The notes below the pieces were generated by a model. It saw only the letters and a list, made by a program, of their open reading frames with translations, was not told where the DNA came from and ran no database searches. From contig NZ_CP094378.1 of assembly GCF_030643785.1 (NCBI RefSeq), positions 806,001 to 870,000 on the forward strand: DNA of 64,000 bases, given 5' to 3'. Positions 1-9,549 of this stretch are shown here, in pieces. The position numbers and the translations under genes were made by a program. The stretch's first letter is position 1, and every line of letters starts with the position of its first letter. This DNA is from Coxiella-like endosymbiont (lineage in GTDB: Bacteria > Pseudomonadota > Gammaproteobacteria > Coxiellales > Coxiellaceae).

Positions 1-760
1 ACATGTCCACATCGTGTTTTCGTAAATCTTGCATCACTACTTCTACTTCTTCACGCGTTTCCCCAAGCCCCAACATCATGCCTGATTTAGTAGGAATTCC
101 AGAAAAGCGCTTTTTAAATTGCTGTAATAAGGTTAAGGACCATTGATAGTCCGCGCCAGGTCGAGCTTGCTTATATAATCGAGGAGCTGTTTCAATATTG
201 TGATTAAAAACATCCGGCAGTCCTTGTGCAAGAATGTCCAAAGCTTTTTCCATTCGTCCACGAAAATCAGGAACTAAAATTTCAATTTTAATCGTTGGGT
301 TTTTTTCGCGTACGGCCTTAATGCATTGGACATAATGCAAAGCTCCCCCATCTCGTAGATCATCCCGGTCCACTGACGTGATAACCACATATTTTAAAGC
401 CATGAGATTTACGGTGTTAGCCAAATTGATAGGTTCTTCAGGATCGAGAGGATCGGGACGCCCATGGCCCACATCACAAAAACTACAACGACGGGTACAT
501 TTGTCACCCATAATCATGAACGTTGCGGTACCGTGACCAAAACATTCATTTAAATTGGGACAAGAAGCCTCTTCACAGACTGTCACCAGCCGATTTTTTC
601 GAAGTAATTTTTTCAGTTGGGTGATTTTGTTGTCGGTAGATAAACGAATACGAATCCAATCGGGTTTGCGCAGCGGCGTATCGGTAGCTTCGATTTTAAT
701 GGGAATGCGTGACAATTTTTCTTTTCCGAGAGTTTTCTGAGTTGGGTCATACTTAGACAT
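1..760 (-). CDS. lipA: Lipoyl synthase LipA (3' end cut by the window edge)
   Basis: Radical SAM enzyme that inserts two sulfurs into protein-bound octanoyl groups to make lipoyl cofactor. Translating the minus strand from the ATG at 760 gives an open frame to the window edge, about 253 residues. It carries the auxiliary cluster cysteines ([12 protein letters not shown]), then the radical SAM CxxxCxxC motif (CTRRCSFC), followed by [15 protein letters not shown] and the [11 protein letters not shown] segment. All are hallmark LipA motifs. The C-terminal part lies outside the window. The start overlaps the end of lipB by 8 bp, so the two are translated from one message. LipA needs Fe-S clusters, linking it to the suf operon in this window. 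No frameshift is seen. Confidence 0.95.
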   Translation of the reverse strand, partial: MSKYDPTQKTLGKEKLSRIPIKIEATDTPLRKPDWIRIRLSTDNKITQLKKLLRKNRLVTVCEEASCPNLNECFGHGTATFMIMGDKCTRRCSFCDVGHGRPDPLDPEEPINLANTVNLMALKYVVITSVDRDDLRDGGALHYVQCIKAVREKNPTIKIEILVPDFRGRMEKALDILAQGLPDVFNHNIETAPRLYKQARPGADYQWSLTLLQQFKKRFSGIPTKSGMMLGLGETREEVEVVMQDLRKHDVDM

Positions 761-1415
761 CGGTGAAAAACTCCAGCGTTGTTTCTGTTTTGATGAGAGG
801 ATGATTATATCCGAAATTCTTTAGGAGAAGTGGAATGATTGCTTTGCGAACCGTAGGCAAATTAATATTGCTCACATAATCACGTATTTGTGTCATCATT
901 AATCCTTTGAATCCACAAGGATTAATATAAGTAAAAGGGGTTAAATCCATTGCTACATTAAATGCTAATCCATGGTAGCTCCATCCTTTGCGCATGCGAA
1001 GACCTATGGACCCTATTTTTGCTTCTCCGACATAGACGCCAGGTGCTTCTTCCTTTCCTTGGGCGTTGATTCCTAATTGTTTTAAATAGTCAATAATGCT
1101 ATTTTCAATAGCGCGCACAAAGGATCGAGTTTTAAGATTGAGACGATTAAGATCAAGCAACAGATACACCATGAGCTGTCCTGGTCCATGGTAAGTGACT
1201 TGCCCGCCTCGGTCGCATTGAATAAGTGGAATCTCATGAGTATTAAGTATATGTTCTGACTTGCCCGCCAATCCTTGCGTAAAAACAGGCAGATGTTCCA
1301 ACATCCAAATTTCATCCAGGGTGGTAGGCTCTCGTTGAGAAGTAAACGTCCGCATGGCTTGCCAAACGGGTTGATAAGATATTACTTGATTGAACTGGCG
1401 AATGATAACATCCAT
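753..1415 (-). CDS. lipB: Octanoyltransferase LipB
   Basis: Transfers octanoate from acyl carrier protein to lipoyl domains, the step before LipA. The 220-residue frame is full length for the family. It shows the [12 protein letters not shown] substrate-binding motif (about residues 70-81), the KIGSIGLRM segment with the conserved lysine, and the catalytic cysteine in the NPCGF segment followed by MTQI. Its stop overlaps the lipA start by 8 bp, a tight lipBA pair. The ATG is preceded only by a weak Shine-Dalgarno. Open and apparently functional. Confidence 0.95.
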   Translation of the reverse strand: MDVIIRQFNQVISYQPVWQAMRTFTSQREPTTLDEIWMLEHLPVFTQGLAGKSEHILNTHEIPLIQCDRGGQVTYHGPGQLMVYLLLDLNRLNLKTRSFVRAIENSIIDYLKQLGINAQGKEEAPGVYVGEAKIGSIGLRMRKGWSYHGLAFNVAMDLTPFTYINPCGFKGLMMTQIRDYVSNINLPTVRKAIIPLLLKNFGYNHPLIKTETTLEFFTDV

Positions 1416-1494
1416 GATGATAGTATTTTACTCAGGATAAGGTGCAAAGGCCAGATCATAAAGAGGGGAAGTGCTCCCACAAAAGAAAGATAAG

Positions 1495-2013
1495 CTAAGC
1501 GAACGAAGGCTTCTCTTCCCATTTGAAATATCTAGGTAAAAATACCCAGTTAATATTTTTTTGAGGATCAGTGAAAAAATAAGTAATTAACAATACCACC
1601 CAAATCAGAACCACAGTGTAAAAAAAGTACTTTTTGATTGTAACCCCAAAGAAAAACGCATCAAATCCAAATAATTGGTAAGACAATATGAAAAAGAGAA
1701 AACCCGCGAAGGAAAAGTGAATGGGCTGGATTAAACATGTAATTGGTAATTTGAAACAAACGGCGACGGGTGATTAATTGAAAAAAATCAATATTCCAGT
1801 CTAATTCCGGTATAAGAATGCCAATGATAGCCGTACTGATGAGCAGAGAGGAATTTAGCCACAAAAAAAGGGCCCCCGCCCAAGAGCGTAATAAAAAGCG
1901 ATATCTGACAGCCAAAGAAAATTTTGAAGTCCATAATATCCCCAATAAACGGGGATTAAAATAACAATGAAAACTGTAAGGAGAATTTTGGTAAGCAAAA
2001 AGCAATTATCCAT
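1495..2013 (-). pseudogene. Multi-pass membrane protein, two frameshifts
   Basis: Three consecutive minus-strand frames read as one membrane protein. The first begins at the ATG at 2013 and includes IPVYWGYYGLQNFLWLSDIA. The second covers about 1900-1665 with several hydrophobic helices and FNPAHSLFLRGFSLFH. The third includes LFGFDAFFFG and ends with PQKNINWVFLPRYFKW. The pieces match, in order, a conserved gammaproteobacterial integral membrane protein family of unknown function that I recall by the phrase GPQNFLWFSDIA. Frame changes near 1885 and near 1670 make it a pseudogene. It sits upstream of lipB on the same strand with a gap of about 80 bp. I do not know its function. Confidence 0.7.
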
Positions 2014-2114
2014 TCCGCTTTTTCCCTTAATTTTTTAGCTTAATTTTTAGTAGACAATGGATCTTTAAAATTTTATAGTTGGATTCTAATTAATGAAAGG
2101 ATTATCCGATTAAA

Positions 2115-2889
2115 ATGGACAATTTAAATAAAATTTTCTCTATTGATAAATTTCTTATCATTTTTTCGTTTTTATCTTTTCTATTTACAAGCTCTTCCCG
2201 CCTACGCTGGCGCTGGTTGGTTTAGTGCACCCAAAACAACAGGCATTGGCCTTTCTATTGCTATTGCTGGAAAACACAAAATGATTTACTTGATACTACG
2301 CCCCACCAACTTTAGTGAACCGCGCTATGAATCGGATCGTGACATGGATGTGGCAGGTTTATTTGGGGTATGGTTAGTGCATCAATTTTGTTTTGGATTA
2401 GCCCTGCGAGTGTCTTATTTGGATTATCCTGATTTTGAAGGCACAGTTCATCCTTTTGTAAATATCGCCCCTGATTTCGATACACTTCATTATTCTTACG
2501 AAACGAAAAGCTACTTATTGCTAGCACAAAGTCAATTTAAATGGGCACGGAATGGTGTGCAACCCTATTTTTCTGTGGGTTTGGGCATGGCCTAGAATCA
2601 TCTATAGGAATATACAGAAGTACCTTCGCTAGGAAGTACACGGGCTGCTCCAATGATCCTTTTTCTAACCTAAATACTCAAAGTGCATTTGCCTATGCAT
2701 TGGGAAATCGGTGTCTCTTGCCCATTCGACGACATTTAGCAGTGGTTTAGTTACGAGTACGTATCAAACTATAGCGTGTGAGGTTTTAAACCTAGTGACA
2801 TTCAAAATACCAACCAAGCCCTGCAATCGGGTGTGTTTAAGTGCTCATTTTCTAACAATGAGTTTACCCTCTTTGTAAGAAGAGGGACT
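2115..2889 (+). pseudogene. Outer-membrane beta-barrel protein, decayed
   Basis: The ATG at 2115 begins a hydrophobic signal-like segment. A frame change near 2185 leads into LPAYAGAGWFSA, probably the signal peptidase region, and alternating barrel-like sequence to about 2595 (150 residues). The sequence then runs through stops and other frames: NTQSAFAYALG near 2680, YEYVSNYSV near 2760, NEFTLFVRR near 2865. The order resembles the small outer-membrane barrel family common in Legionella and Coxiella, which ends in a conserved C-terminal strand. At least three lesions. Plus strand, divergent from the membrane pseudogene before it. Confidence 0.6.
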
Positions 2890-3982
2890 ATGAAAAAAAT
2901 CAGGACGTTATTTTTTCTTTTATCCAATTTAATAATTATTCCCTTGTTGGGAGTTCGCAAGCCTGTTTTTAACATGCTTCCAACAGAAGCATCAGTTCAG
3001 TTACTTTACCTAAAAATAACAGTCCTGTATAGCTCTCTCTCTTTGCGGTGACTAGTCATAAGCGGGGGCTTCCCCATCCCCAATGTTGGTTATGAAGCTA
3101 ATTATCTTCCTCTTACATTTAATAACAACTTCATTGGACTCTGGGACAATTACATGTAACTAAAATCAAACTTTACCAAATGGTGTGGGACCTTGTGCGC
3201 TGGAAGTAAAAATACAGGCATGGAAGTAAAGAAGGCATTGATCTTCTAAGTTCAGGTTTTTGGCTTTAATCGGTCCTCCGCAACTACCCTCCACCTCCTT
3301 CCTTGGTCCCACTATTGTTTTCGGAGGAACTAATGGTGGTCTCTCTATTGGCTGAGAAAGTGCAAATCAAGTCGAGACGTTTACTAACAAAATAATGGCG
3401 GATGGATATTAGGCAGTAATATGGTTTTTAGCGTTATACGCCAGCCAAAACAGCCAACACTTATATTGCGGCTACTTGCCCCTTCCCAATCCTGATGAAC
3501 CTGACGGAGATCTTTCCATTAGTACTTAATGGAGGCAAGAGCTTTATTAAACGAACCACGTGGAGACGGGTTTAGGTAATAACAGCACAAGAGGACTTGC
3601 TGTCACCCCCTATGGAAAACGTATTTATGTGGGAACTTTTGAAGGACTTTCAATTATGAAGGACTTTCAATTAGTATGAACGGTGATTAGTACGCACGGT
3701 GGGTGCCAAACTTTTGTAAATGGAACTATTGCCAATGGGTTAGGGAGGAATGTTGTTGCTGGCTTAGCAGCACTCCTAATGGTCAGCGAGTCTATGTATG
3801 TATGCAGGAGTCTCTTGAGGGAAGAAAGCACTGGTGGTCTTTCTATCAGAACAGATGGAGGACAAACTTTCACAAATCAAACCGTAGCAAACGCTAACTT
3901 GCCTACCAATAATGTCAAGTTCGTATTTATCAGTGAAGACGGCCAGCTGGTATATGTGGGGTTATACCTCGGAGAACTATAA
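2890..3982 (+). pseudogene. Secreted repeat (propeller-like) protein, decayed
   Basis: Starts with MKKIRTLFFLLSNLIIIPLLG, a clear signal peptide, then breaks up. Repeat units of the type GGLSISTDGGQTFTNxT-ANGL can be read in several frames: GGLSIG near 3340, NGTIANGLGRNVVAGLAAL near 3715-3775, and GGLSIRTDGGQTFTNQTVAN near 3835-3895. The units resemble sortilin/YVTN-type beta-propeller repeats of exported proteins. There are many stops. A 17-bp exact tandem duplication at 3640-3673 is one visible lesion; reading only one copy extends the unit to TFEGLSISMNG. Function unknown. Confidence 0.55.
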
Positions 3983-4048
3983 GAACAAGTGGCGAATTAC
4001 TTAGCTTTTGGTATAAAGCGTCTAGCGTTGCTTTATTTTCGGCGTGAA

Positions 4049-4095
4049 CCGTGATGATCAAGGCTAAAAATGAACATCACGGCTTAATCGTTTTT
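4049..4095. terminator. Possible hairpin terminator
   Basis: CCGTGATG at 4049-4056 can pair with CATCACGG at 4075-4082 (8 bp, 18-nt loop). After a short spacer a T6 run follows at 4090-4095. It would suit the plus-strand pseudogene upstream. The long loop and the gap before the T run make this uncertain. Confidence 0.3.
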
Positions 4096-4237
4096 TATAA
4101 CTTTTCCATCGGTTATTTCAGGAAAATACTTTCTCACTAAAGAAAATACAGTTTTTCAAACTCTTCATTAACTAATTATACCATTTTGATAGTAAAATCG
4201 CAAGAAAATTTTATAATAGAAGATGCTAAATCGTCCT

Positions 4238-5497
4238 TCATGATGCTTTGCTAAAAATCCCTTCAAAGAATAAAGTTATATGATCCCACATTCGAGATAA
4301 TAAACCCGCCGTAGAATATTTTTGCAGCGCAATTAAAGGGGCTGTAGCCATTAATTTTCCATTGAATGAGATATTAATGACGCCGTAGGATTGACCTTTA
4401 TTTAACGGTGCTCGCAAATGCGATTCTGAAAATTGTATAGTGGCTTTTAAATTTTTGCTATTTCCTACAGGAAAGGTAACATATAAAGAATTTGCTAAAC
4501 CAAAAGAGGCGTATTTTTGCTTACCGAACCAAATCCGTTTCTGAGTAACGGGAGTATTGACATCAAATAGCCGTTGAGTTTTATAAAAACGAAATCCGTA
4601 ATTTAGCAATGCTTCGGAATCGTCCGCACGGTCGCTATCAGTAGGTGCTCCCAACACCACAGAAATTAAGCGCATTCCTTCCCGTTGGGTGGATGCGATT
4701 AAACAATAACCAGCCTCTTCGGTATGTCCCGTTTTTAAACCGTCTACGGAATTATCACGCCAGAGCAAGCGGTTGCGATTAGGTTGTTTAATATTATTGT
4801 AGGTTAGCCATTTCTGAGAAAAGAAATGATAATATTCAGGAAAGTCTTTAATAATAGCACGGGTTAAAAGAGCCATATCATAAGCGGTAGAGTAATGATC
4901 GGGATTGGGTAATCCTGGGGAATCTACATAATGCGAACTTTTCATTCCGAGACGCTGTGCCGTTTGATTCATCATTTGGGCAAAGGTCTGTTCTGTGCCA
5001 GCAATATACTGGGCTACGGTCACACACGCATCATTACCGGAAGCAACAATTATTCCTTGAATCAGAGAATCTACAGGTACACTTGAGCCCTCTTTTAAGA
5101 ACATGCGAGAACCGCCTGTTCGCCATGCACTAACACTGACAGTCGCTTTATCGTCTAAATGTATTTGCCCACTCTTAAGCGCTTGGAAAGCTAAATAAAG
5201 CGTCATTAACTTGGTTAAGCTCGCAGGCTGGAGGCGCTGATTCATATTTTTTTGGGCAATAATTACACCAGAATTGGCGTCCATCAACACATACCCTTTT
5301 ACATTTAAATTCGGGGGCGGAGGGAACAAAGAGCGAGGTGTTTCGGGTACTTGATTCCTATCAGTTTTTGCTAAAGTTAGATTTTGTTGGGTTATGCTGT
5401 TTGGGTTGCTTGCCCAAGCAGTGACTATCCCAAAAGAAAGAGACAAGCTGACTACATGAAAAAAAATTACTCTTACGCGGGAAGATAAAAACTTCAT
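4238..5497 (-). CDS. dacA: D-alanyl-D-alanine carboxypeptidase (PBP5 family)
   Basis: Removes the terminal D-Ala from peptidoglycan pentapeptides in the periplasm. The 419-residue product has a signal peptide (residues 1-30, ending TAWA). It has the serine acyl-enzyme motif SLTK at about 93-96, SGN at about 153-155 and KTG at about 255-257, then a PBP5-type C-terminal beta domain from about 325. The extreme C-terminus (LLSRMWDHITLFFEGIF) is amphipathic, as expected for membrane anchoring. I chose the ATG at 5497, which has AGGAAA seven bases upstream; an in-frame TTG lies two codons earlier. The upstream spacer carries a terminator shared with the neighbouring barrel gene, so dacA probably has its own promoter. 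Confidence 0.95.
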   Translation of the reverse strand: MKFLSSRVRVIFFHVVSLSLSFGIVTAWASNPNSITQQNLTLAKTDRNQVPETPRSLFPPPPNLNVKGYVLMDANSGVIIAQKNMNQRLQPASLTKLMTLYLAFQALKSGQIHLDDKATVSVSAWRTGGSRMFLKEGSSVPVDSLIQGIIVASGNDACVTVAQYIAGTEQTFAQMMNQTAQRLGMKSSHYVDSPGLPNPDHYSTAYDMALLTRAIIKDFPEYYHFFSQKWLTYNNIKQPNRNRLLWRDNSVDGLKTGHTEEAGYCLIASTQREGMRLISVVLGAPTDSDRADDSEALLNYGFRFYKTQRLFDVNTPVTQKRIWFGKQKYASFGLANSLYVTFPVGNSKNLKATIQFSESHLRAPLNKGQSYGVINISFNGKLMATAPLIALQKYSTAGLLSRMWDHITLFFEGIFSKAS

Positions 5498-5559
5498 GTT
5501 CAATTTCCTGAAATAAATTTTATTAGAATTTTGATGAATCCTATCGTATCTATCGTTAT

Positions 5560-5589
5560 AAAAAAAGGGGAGTAAAGCCCCCTTTTTTT
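5560..5589 (-). terminator. Rho-independent terminator (bidirectional)
   Basis: An A7-GGGG arm (5560-5570) faces a CCCC-T7 arm (5579-5589) across an 8-nt loop, an 11-bp stem. Read on the minus strand it lies just after the OmpA-like stop codon and ends in a T run. The symmetry would let it work in both directions. It separates the OmpA-like gene from dacA. Confidence 0.85.
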
Positions 5590-5606
5590 AAGTGAACGTG
5601 CTTCAC

Positions 5607-6320
5607 CTAAAACTTATAAGTTAAACCGACCATGGTGGTGTTTAAGTTAGATAAATAATTAGGACTGCTAATGGAGCCTTTTCCAAAAATACGAGAATAG
5701 GAAACATCAACAGCTAAATTGGAAATAAGGTTGTAACCAATACCCGCACCAACTTTGGGTCGAACAAAACCTTTAGAACTTGCTTTTAAGAAGGTTATTG
5801 GATTGTTACCAAAGTTTGCTGTTAAAGCACTATTTTTTGCGTGAACGTAAGCACCACCGCCTTCTACAAAAGCGTAAAAATTATTGAAGGGGATGGTTGC
5901 TTTTCCCATTAAGTCAAAAGCATACAAGGAAGTTTTTACAGCTCCCGTACCGGTTCCTTGAGGTAAAGGAAGATTACCTTTGAAAGTCAGAGATCGGTAA
6001 GCTGGATGGTATACGCTAAAACTGGTTTCAATACCAAAATATTGGTTGATGCTATAACTGGCACCAATACGACCCGTAAATCCACGACTTTTTTTATTAT
6101 TGGTTCTTAATGTAGGTTGTATACCCAGTGGAGCTACAATTCCGGCTGGAAAACCAATAACTTTGTTAGCTTTGGAGTCAGCCCATCCGTAACTTCCTTC
6201 GCCGCGAACGTAAAAACCAGTACCATCGGAACCCGATGAATCCATCGAATCAGCTAAAGCATCGGCGCAAAGACCAAAAGTGGCAACAGCTGTTGCGCCG
6301 ATTGCAAATTTTTTCAACAT
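5607..6320 (-). CDS. OmpA-like outer-membrane beta-barrel (probable invasin homologue)
   Basis: 237 residues. A signal peptide (MLKKFAIGATAVATFGLCADALA) is followed by amphipathic strands of an eight-stranded barrel: FYVRGEGSYGWA, SRGFTGRIGASYSINQYFGIE, YAFDLMGKATIPF, FYAFVEGGGAYVHA, PKVGAGIGYNLISNLAVDVS. It ends in MVGLTYKF with the terminal Phe that BAM recognises. There is no C-terminal peptidoglycan-binding OmpA domain. Sequence and position next to dacA recall C. burnetii CBU_1260, reported as the invasin OmpA (from memory). AGAGGA lies 11 bases upstream of the ATG. It has its own terminator. Intact, unlike the other surface genes here. Confidence 0.85.
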   Translation of the reverse strand: MLKKFAIGATAVATFGLCADALADSMDSSGSDGTGFYVRGEGSYGWADSKANKVIGFPAGIVAPLGIQPTLRTNNKKSRGFTGRIGASYSINQYFGIETSFSVYHPAYRSLTFKGNLPLPQGTGTGAVKTSLYAFDLMGKATIPFNNFYAFVEGGGAYVHAKNSALTANFGNNPITFLKASSKGFVRPKVGAGIGYNLISNLAVDVSYSRIFGKGSISSPNYLSNLNTTMVGLTYKF

Positions 6321-6432
6321 AATGATTATTCCTCTTTTTTACTGTCGTAATGTGATTATTCATCCAGAACCAGTGCTGGATTAAATGAAGATCCATCAGA
6401 TGAAACACTAAGAGAAAGGAAATGATTAACAT

Positions 6433-7399
6433 TTCCTTAGTGAGGTCCGATTAAGAGTGTAATCTTAATAAATAAGCTACCGACGTGTCAAATACACGTT
6501 GGAATTTTTCACTTCTGTTAATTAATAGAAAAGGACGTCCAAAAATTTTTAATAAAAATTAATAGCTTAGGATATTTGTAAGAAGCAAATCCCATTTCGT
6601 TGCGATCGATTTTAGAAAGAATGCATATGTAAACTTCTTCGAAAATTTTTCCTTTAGAGTGCATATCATGTGATCGACTGTGCTCATAGTTTAATATTTT
6701 GGCTAATAGGTGCTTCTTTGTCTAATAGTGCTTCCCCGCTTCATGACCCACTTCATGCGTGTCGCATTCAATTTGATAAGTTACTTTAAATTGGAGTAAC
6801 CGTAATAACTATTTACTAATTTTTTCGCATTTTCAGAGCAAACGTTGTTTCCTTGCTTCCAAATAATCGATATAAGTAATCGATATATCGATATTATATC
6901 GATATATATTATATCGATATATTTAATGGCTTCCCTAGTTAATTTTTGATAAATTTTTGTACTTTTTTTGATGAAAGCCACATCGCTTTTTTCTGCTTTT
7001 AATAACTATAACTAATAAGATACTAACAAGATAAGGTAAAGATAAACCTTGTTGGTACTAACAACGTAAATAAAATAGTAATTATAGTTAAAAACAATCA
7101 AACTGCGATATCAAACTGCGATTAGGAAACGGTACGGCTTCAGGCAGCATGATGAGCAATGCAATGGCTAATGCTAACAATACGAGTCTGCGCATACCCG
7201 ACGAAGAAGAAATAAGGACTTTCGTCCATAAAAAAATAATGATATTTTTCTCTTTATTTTAAACGAGAAAATAAATTAACTAGAAGTACGGTAGTTATCA
7301 CCCAAAAAAATCGCAAGAAATTAGAGTAAATATAGTAATTGTTGAAAAAATATTAACTAGTTGGGGAGGAATATAATTAACTTTACCTAAATTAATTAA
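6433..7399. other. Decayed spacer with an AT palindromic repeat
   Basis: No intact gene. The minus strand between about 6985 and 6600 holds coding-like fragments in different frames (for example KKSTKIYQKLTREAIKYI, then CDTHEVGHEAGKHY, then EHSRSHDMHSKGKIFEEVY). I take these as a dead gene that I cannot name. At 6867-6923 ATCGATAT recurs as overlapping palindromes and seems to have expanded inside that gene. An exact 13-bp tandem duplication (ATCAAACTGCGAT) lies at 7097-7122. Confidence 0.5.
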
Positions 7400-8189
7400 G
7401 AAATTGCATTCCAATAACGATGAATATCAAACCATTGAGAAAAAATCAGCGTATCCCATACGGATTTTTCTGACAAGCGTGTTCTGGCGCTTTAATAGTT
7501 TAGTTTGCTCTCTGTTCGCTTATGAAAAAGTCCGGCAGCAACTGTGGCTAAAACTCCCGAAATACCAATTCATTCTGCAAATAAGAAAGAAATGTAAGCG
7601 AAGATGATACTCATAATAATGGGCAATTCATTTTCAGATTCTGTTAAAAATTCCTTTACAATTAATCTTATGAAATAAGAAAACAAAAATCCAACAAGAA
7701 TGCCGCCCCCCTACCCAGATCAACAACCACTAGCATATTTTCGCCAGTTTGTAATAAATCAATTGAATTTATAAACACGAATAAAAGAGCTGATTTGATA
7801 GAGCACAATACTTACCCACGTTATTGAATAAGCTCTCTACCTCTAAACTGTGGATAATATGTTTTTGTATTTTCATCTAATTGAGAATCGAAGTGGAGGC
7901 AAGAGAGATAATTTCGCTTTTATTATTTTGTATAACTTTCTAAGAAATCAACCTGGCTGCGGCGAATAAAATAGGTGATATAAAATAAGCGATAAAAATA
8001 AAGGGAATACAAGTAGGATAAAGAGGGAATACAATAGGACTAGGAGGGTGCCAATTAGGAATTCCCAGAATTAAGCCCACTAACAAACTAATGATCACTA
8101 ATGATCACTAATACGAGAGCGGGTAGGGAACCATTAATTAGTTCCGCAATGGCCGTACCAATAACGATGAGAAAGAGAATGAAAGGCAT
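7400..8189 (-). pseudogene. CPA1-family Na+/H+ antiporter, decayed
   Basis: From an ATG at 8189 the minus strand reads MPFILFLIVIGTAIAEL. Later pieces in changing frames include GLILGIPNW, then ITYFIRRSQV near 7950, RGGGILVGFLFSYFIRL near 7690, and ISGVLATVAAGLF near 7545. The N-terminal helix, the FIL region and the SGVLAVVxAG helix are typical of CPA1 exchangers. Several stops and frame changes are present. A 10-bp tandem duplication (ATGATCACTA) at 8091-8110 falls in the second helix. Only about half a normal antiporter remains. Confidence 0.6.
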
Positions 8190-8291
8190 TATCTCAAATG
8201 CAGCCACCTAATTATCCCTCAGGTTTTGTCTAAAGTCCTGGTCAATTTTAACGTGATTTAAGATCCGGTGGAACTTTCTTAGCTAAAATCA

Positions 8292-8297
8292 TATAAT
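8292..8297 (+). promoter_or_regulatory. Possible -10 box for ndk-ispA
   Basis: TATAAT stands 32 bases before the ndk start. No convincing -35 hexamer is seen 16-18 bp upstream. It is placed sensibly for an ndk-ispA transcript, but such hexamers are common in AT-rich DNA. Confidence 0.35.
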
Positions 8298-8329
8298 TAC
8301 CAACTTCTTTTTACAGTAGAGAATTAATC

Positions 8330-8761
8330 ATGGGTATTGAACGAACTTTGTCAATTATTAAGCCGGATGCGGTTGCAAAGAATGTTATTGGTGAAATTTA
8401 TATGCGTTTTAAGAAGGTCAACCTTAAAATTATTGCAGCGAAAATGCAACATCTGAGTGAGGAACAGGCAAAAGCGTTCTACGCTGTTCATAAAGAACGT
8501 CCCTTTTATAAGGATTTAGTCAAATTCATGACCCAGGGCCCCGTCATGATCCAAGTGCTTGAAGGCGAAAATGCGATTGCTAAGAACCGCGAGCTCATGG
8601 GAGCCACTAATCCTAAAGAAGCGGTACCTGGAACGATCCGAGCTGACTTTGCAGATTCTATTGATGCCAATGCCGTGCATGGTTCCGACGGCCCAAAGAC
8701 AGCGAAAGAAGAGATTTCCTTTTTTTCGAGCCGGAAGAAATTTTTTCGAGTAGTTAAATGA
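8330..8761 (+). CDS. ndk: Nucleoside diphosphate kinase, 3' end shifted at a T run
   Basis: Transfers gamma-phosphate between nucleoside triphosphates and diphosphates through a phospho-histidine. 143 residues, with Lys11, Tyr51, Arg104 and the catalytic His117 in NAVHGSDG all present. The C-terminus is abnormal: after EEIS the frame reads [13 protein letters not shown]. If the T7 run at 8720-8726 had eight bases, the same DNA would read [12 protein letters not shown] and stop at 8755-8757, just before the ispA ATG. That is the usual type of Ndk ending. So a one-base T contraction replaces roughly the last 13 residues and makes ndk overlap ispA by 4 bp. All catalytic residues lie upstream of the shift. 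Confidence 0.93.
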   Translation: MGIERTLSIIKPDAVAKNVIGEIYMRFKKVNLKIIAAKMQHLSEEQAKAFYAVHKERPFYKDLVKFMTQGPVMIQVLEGENAIAKNRELMGATNPKEAVPGTIRADFADSIDANAVHGSDGPKTAKEEISFFSSRKKFFRVVK

Positions 8762-9549
8762 TTAATTTTATATCAACCTATCAAGATCGTATTAATCATC
8801 AACTGGAAAATTTATTACCGGATCGCGCGCAATCGCCTGAACGTCTCCATCAGGCGATGCATTATGCCGTTATGTCAGGAGGGAAGCGTTTACGTCCCTT
8901 ATTGGTTTATGCAACAGGTCTTTCTTTTGAAGCTGAGCCAAAGCGAATGGATAGCGCAGCTTGTGCTATTGAACTTATTCATTGTTATTCATTGGTTCAT
9001 GACGATTTGCCGGCAATGGACAACGATGATTACCGGCGAGGAAAGCCCACTTGTCATAGAGCTTTTGATGAGGCAACGGCTATATTAGTAGGCGATGCTT
9101 TGCAGTCGTTGGCCTTTGAAATATTAGCTCGAGAAGACAGTACTCGTTTAGTAGCCATTTTAGCGCGTGCTTCAGGTTCTTTAGGTATGGCTGGCGGCCA
9201 ACAACTCGATTTAGGTGGTAAAGGTAATGAGTTTGTTTATCAATTAAAAACAGGTGCCTTATTTGGTGCGGCTATTGAACTAGGTGCGCTTTGCGCCAAC
9301 TGCACGAATGAAATCGTACTTCCAAAATTGCGTGAACTGGGTACAACTATTGGATTAATTTTTCAATGGCAAGATGATTTGGATGATCAAATTGAAATGG
9401 ATACAAAAACGCAAAATTTTATTGGCGAACGTATTGATTTATTATTTAACAAAACAGAGCAATTAGTAGGAACTTTAAGTGGCAATACAACTTTTATTAA
9501 TTTGATAATTAATTCTTTATCTCAAAATCATCGACAAAAAGGTGCTTAA
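8758..9549 (+). CDS. ispA: Short-chain polyprenyl (farnesyl) diphosphate synthase, shortened
   Basis: Condenses isopentenyl diphosphate with allylic diphosphates. The first aspartate-rich motif (DDLPAMD, Asp82-Asp88) and the GGKRLRP substrate loop are intact. A second motif, DDLDD, is at 206-210. The protein has 263 residues, against about 295 for typical IspA. It looks shortened between LDLGGKG and KTGAL, and again after the second motif, where the usual GKxxGxD stretch is not recognisable. It directly follows ndk (4-bp overlap) and its stop overlaps the end of the convergent ankyrin pseudogene. Open frame; function plausible but reduced activity is possible. Confidence 0.85.
   Translation: MINFISTYQDRINHQLENLLPDRAQSPERLHQAMHYAVMSGGKRLRPLLVYATGLSFEAEPKRMDSAACAIELIHCYSLVHDDLPAMDNDDYRRGKPTCHRAFDEATAILVGDALQSLAFEILAREDSTRLVAILARASGSLGMAGGQQLDLGGKGNEFVYQLKTGALFGAAIELGALCANCTNEIVLPKLRELGTTIGLIFQWQDDLDDQIEMDTKTQNFIGERIDLLFNKTEQLVGTLSGNTTFINLIINSLSQNHRQKGA

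Noticed and set aside
6867-6923. Repeated ATCGATAT units as a CRISPR-like array
   Set aside because: Units overlap, there are no spacers of even length, and no cas genes are in the window.
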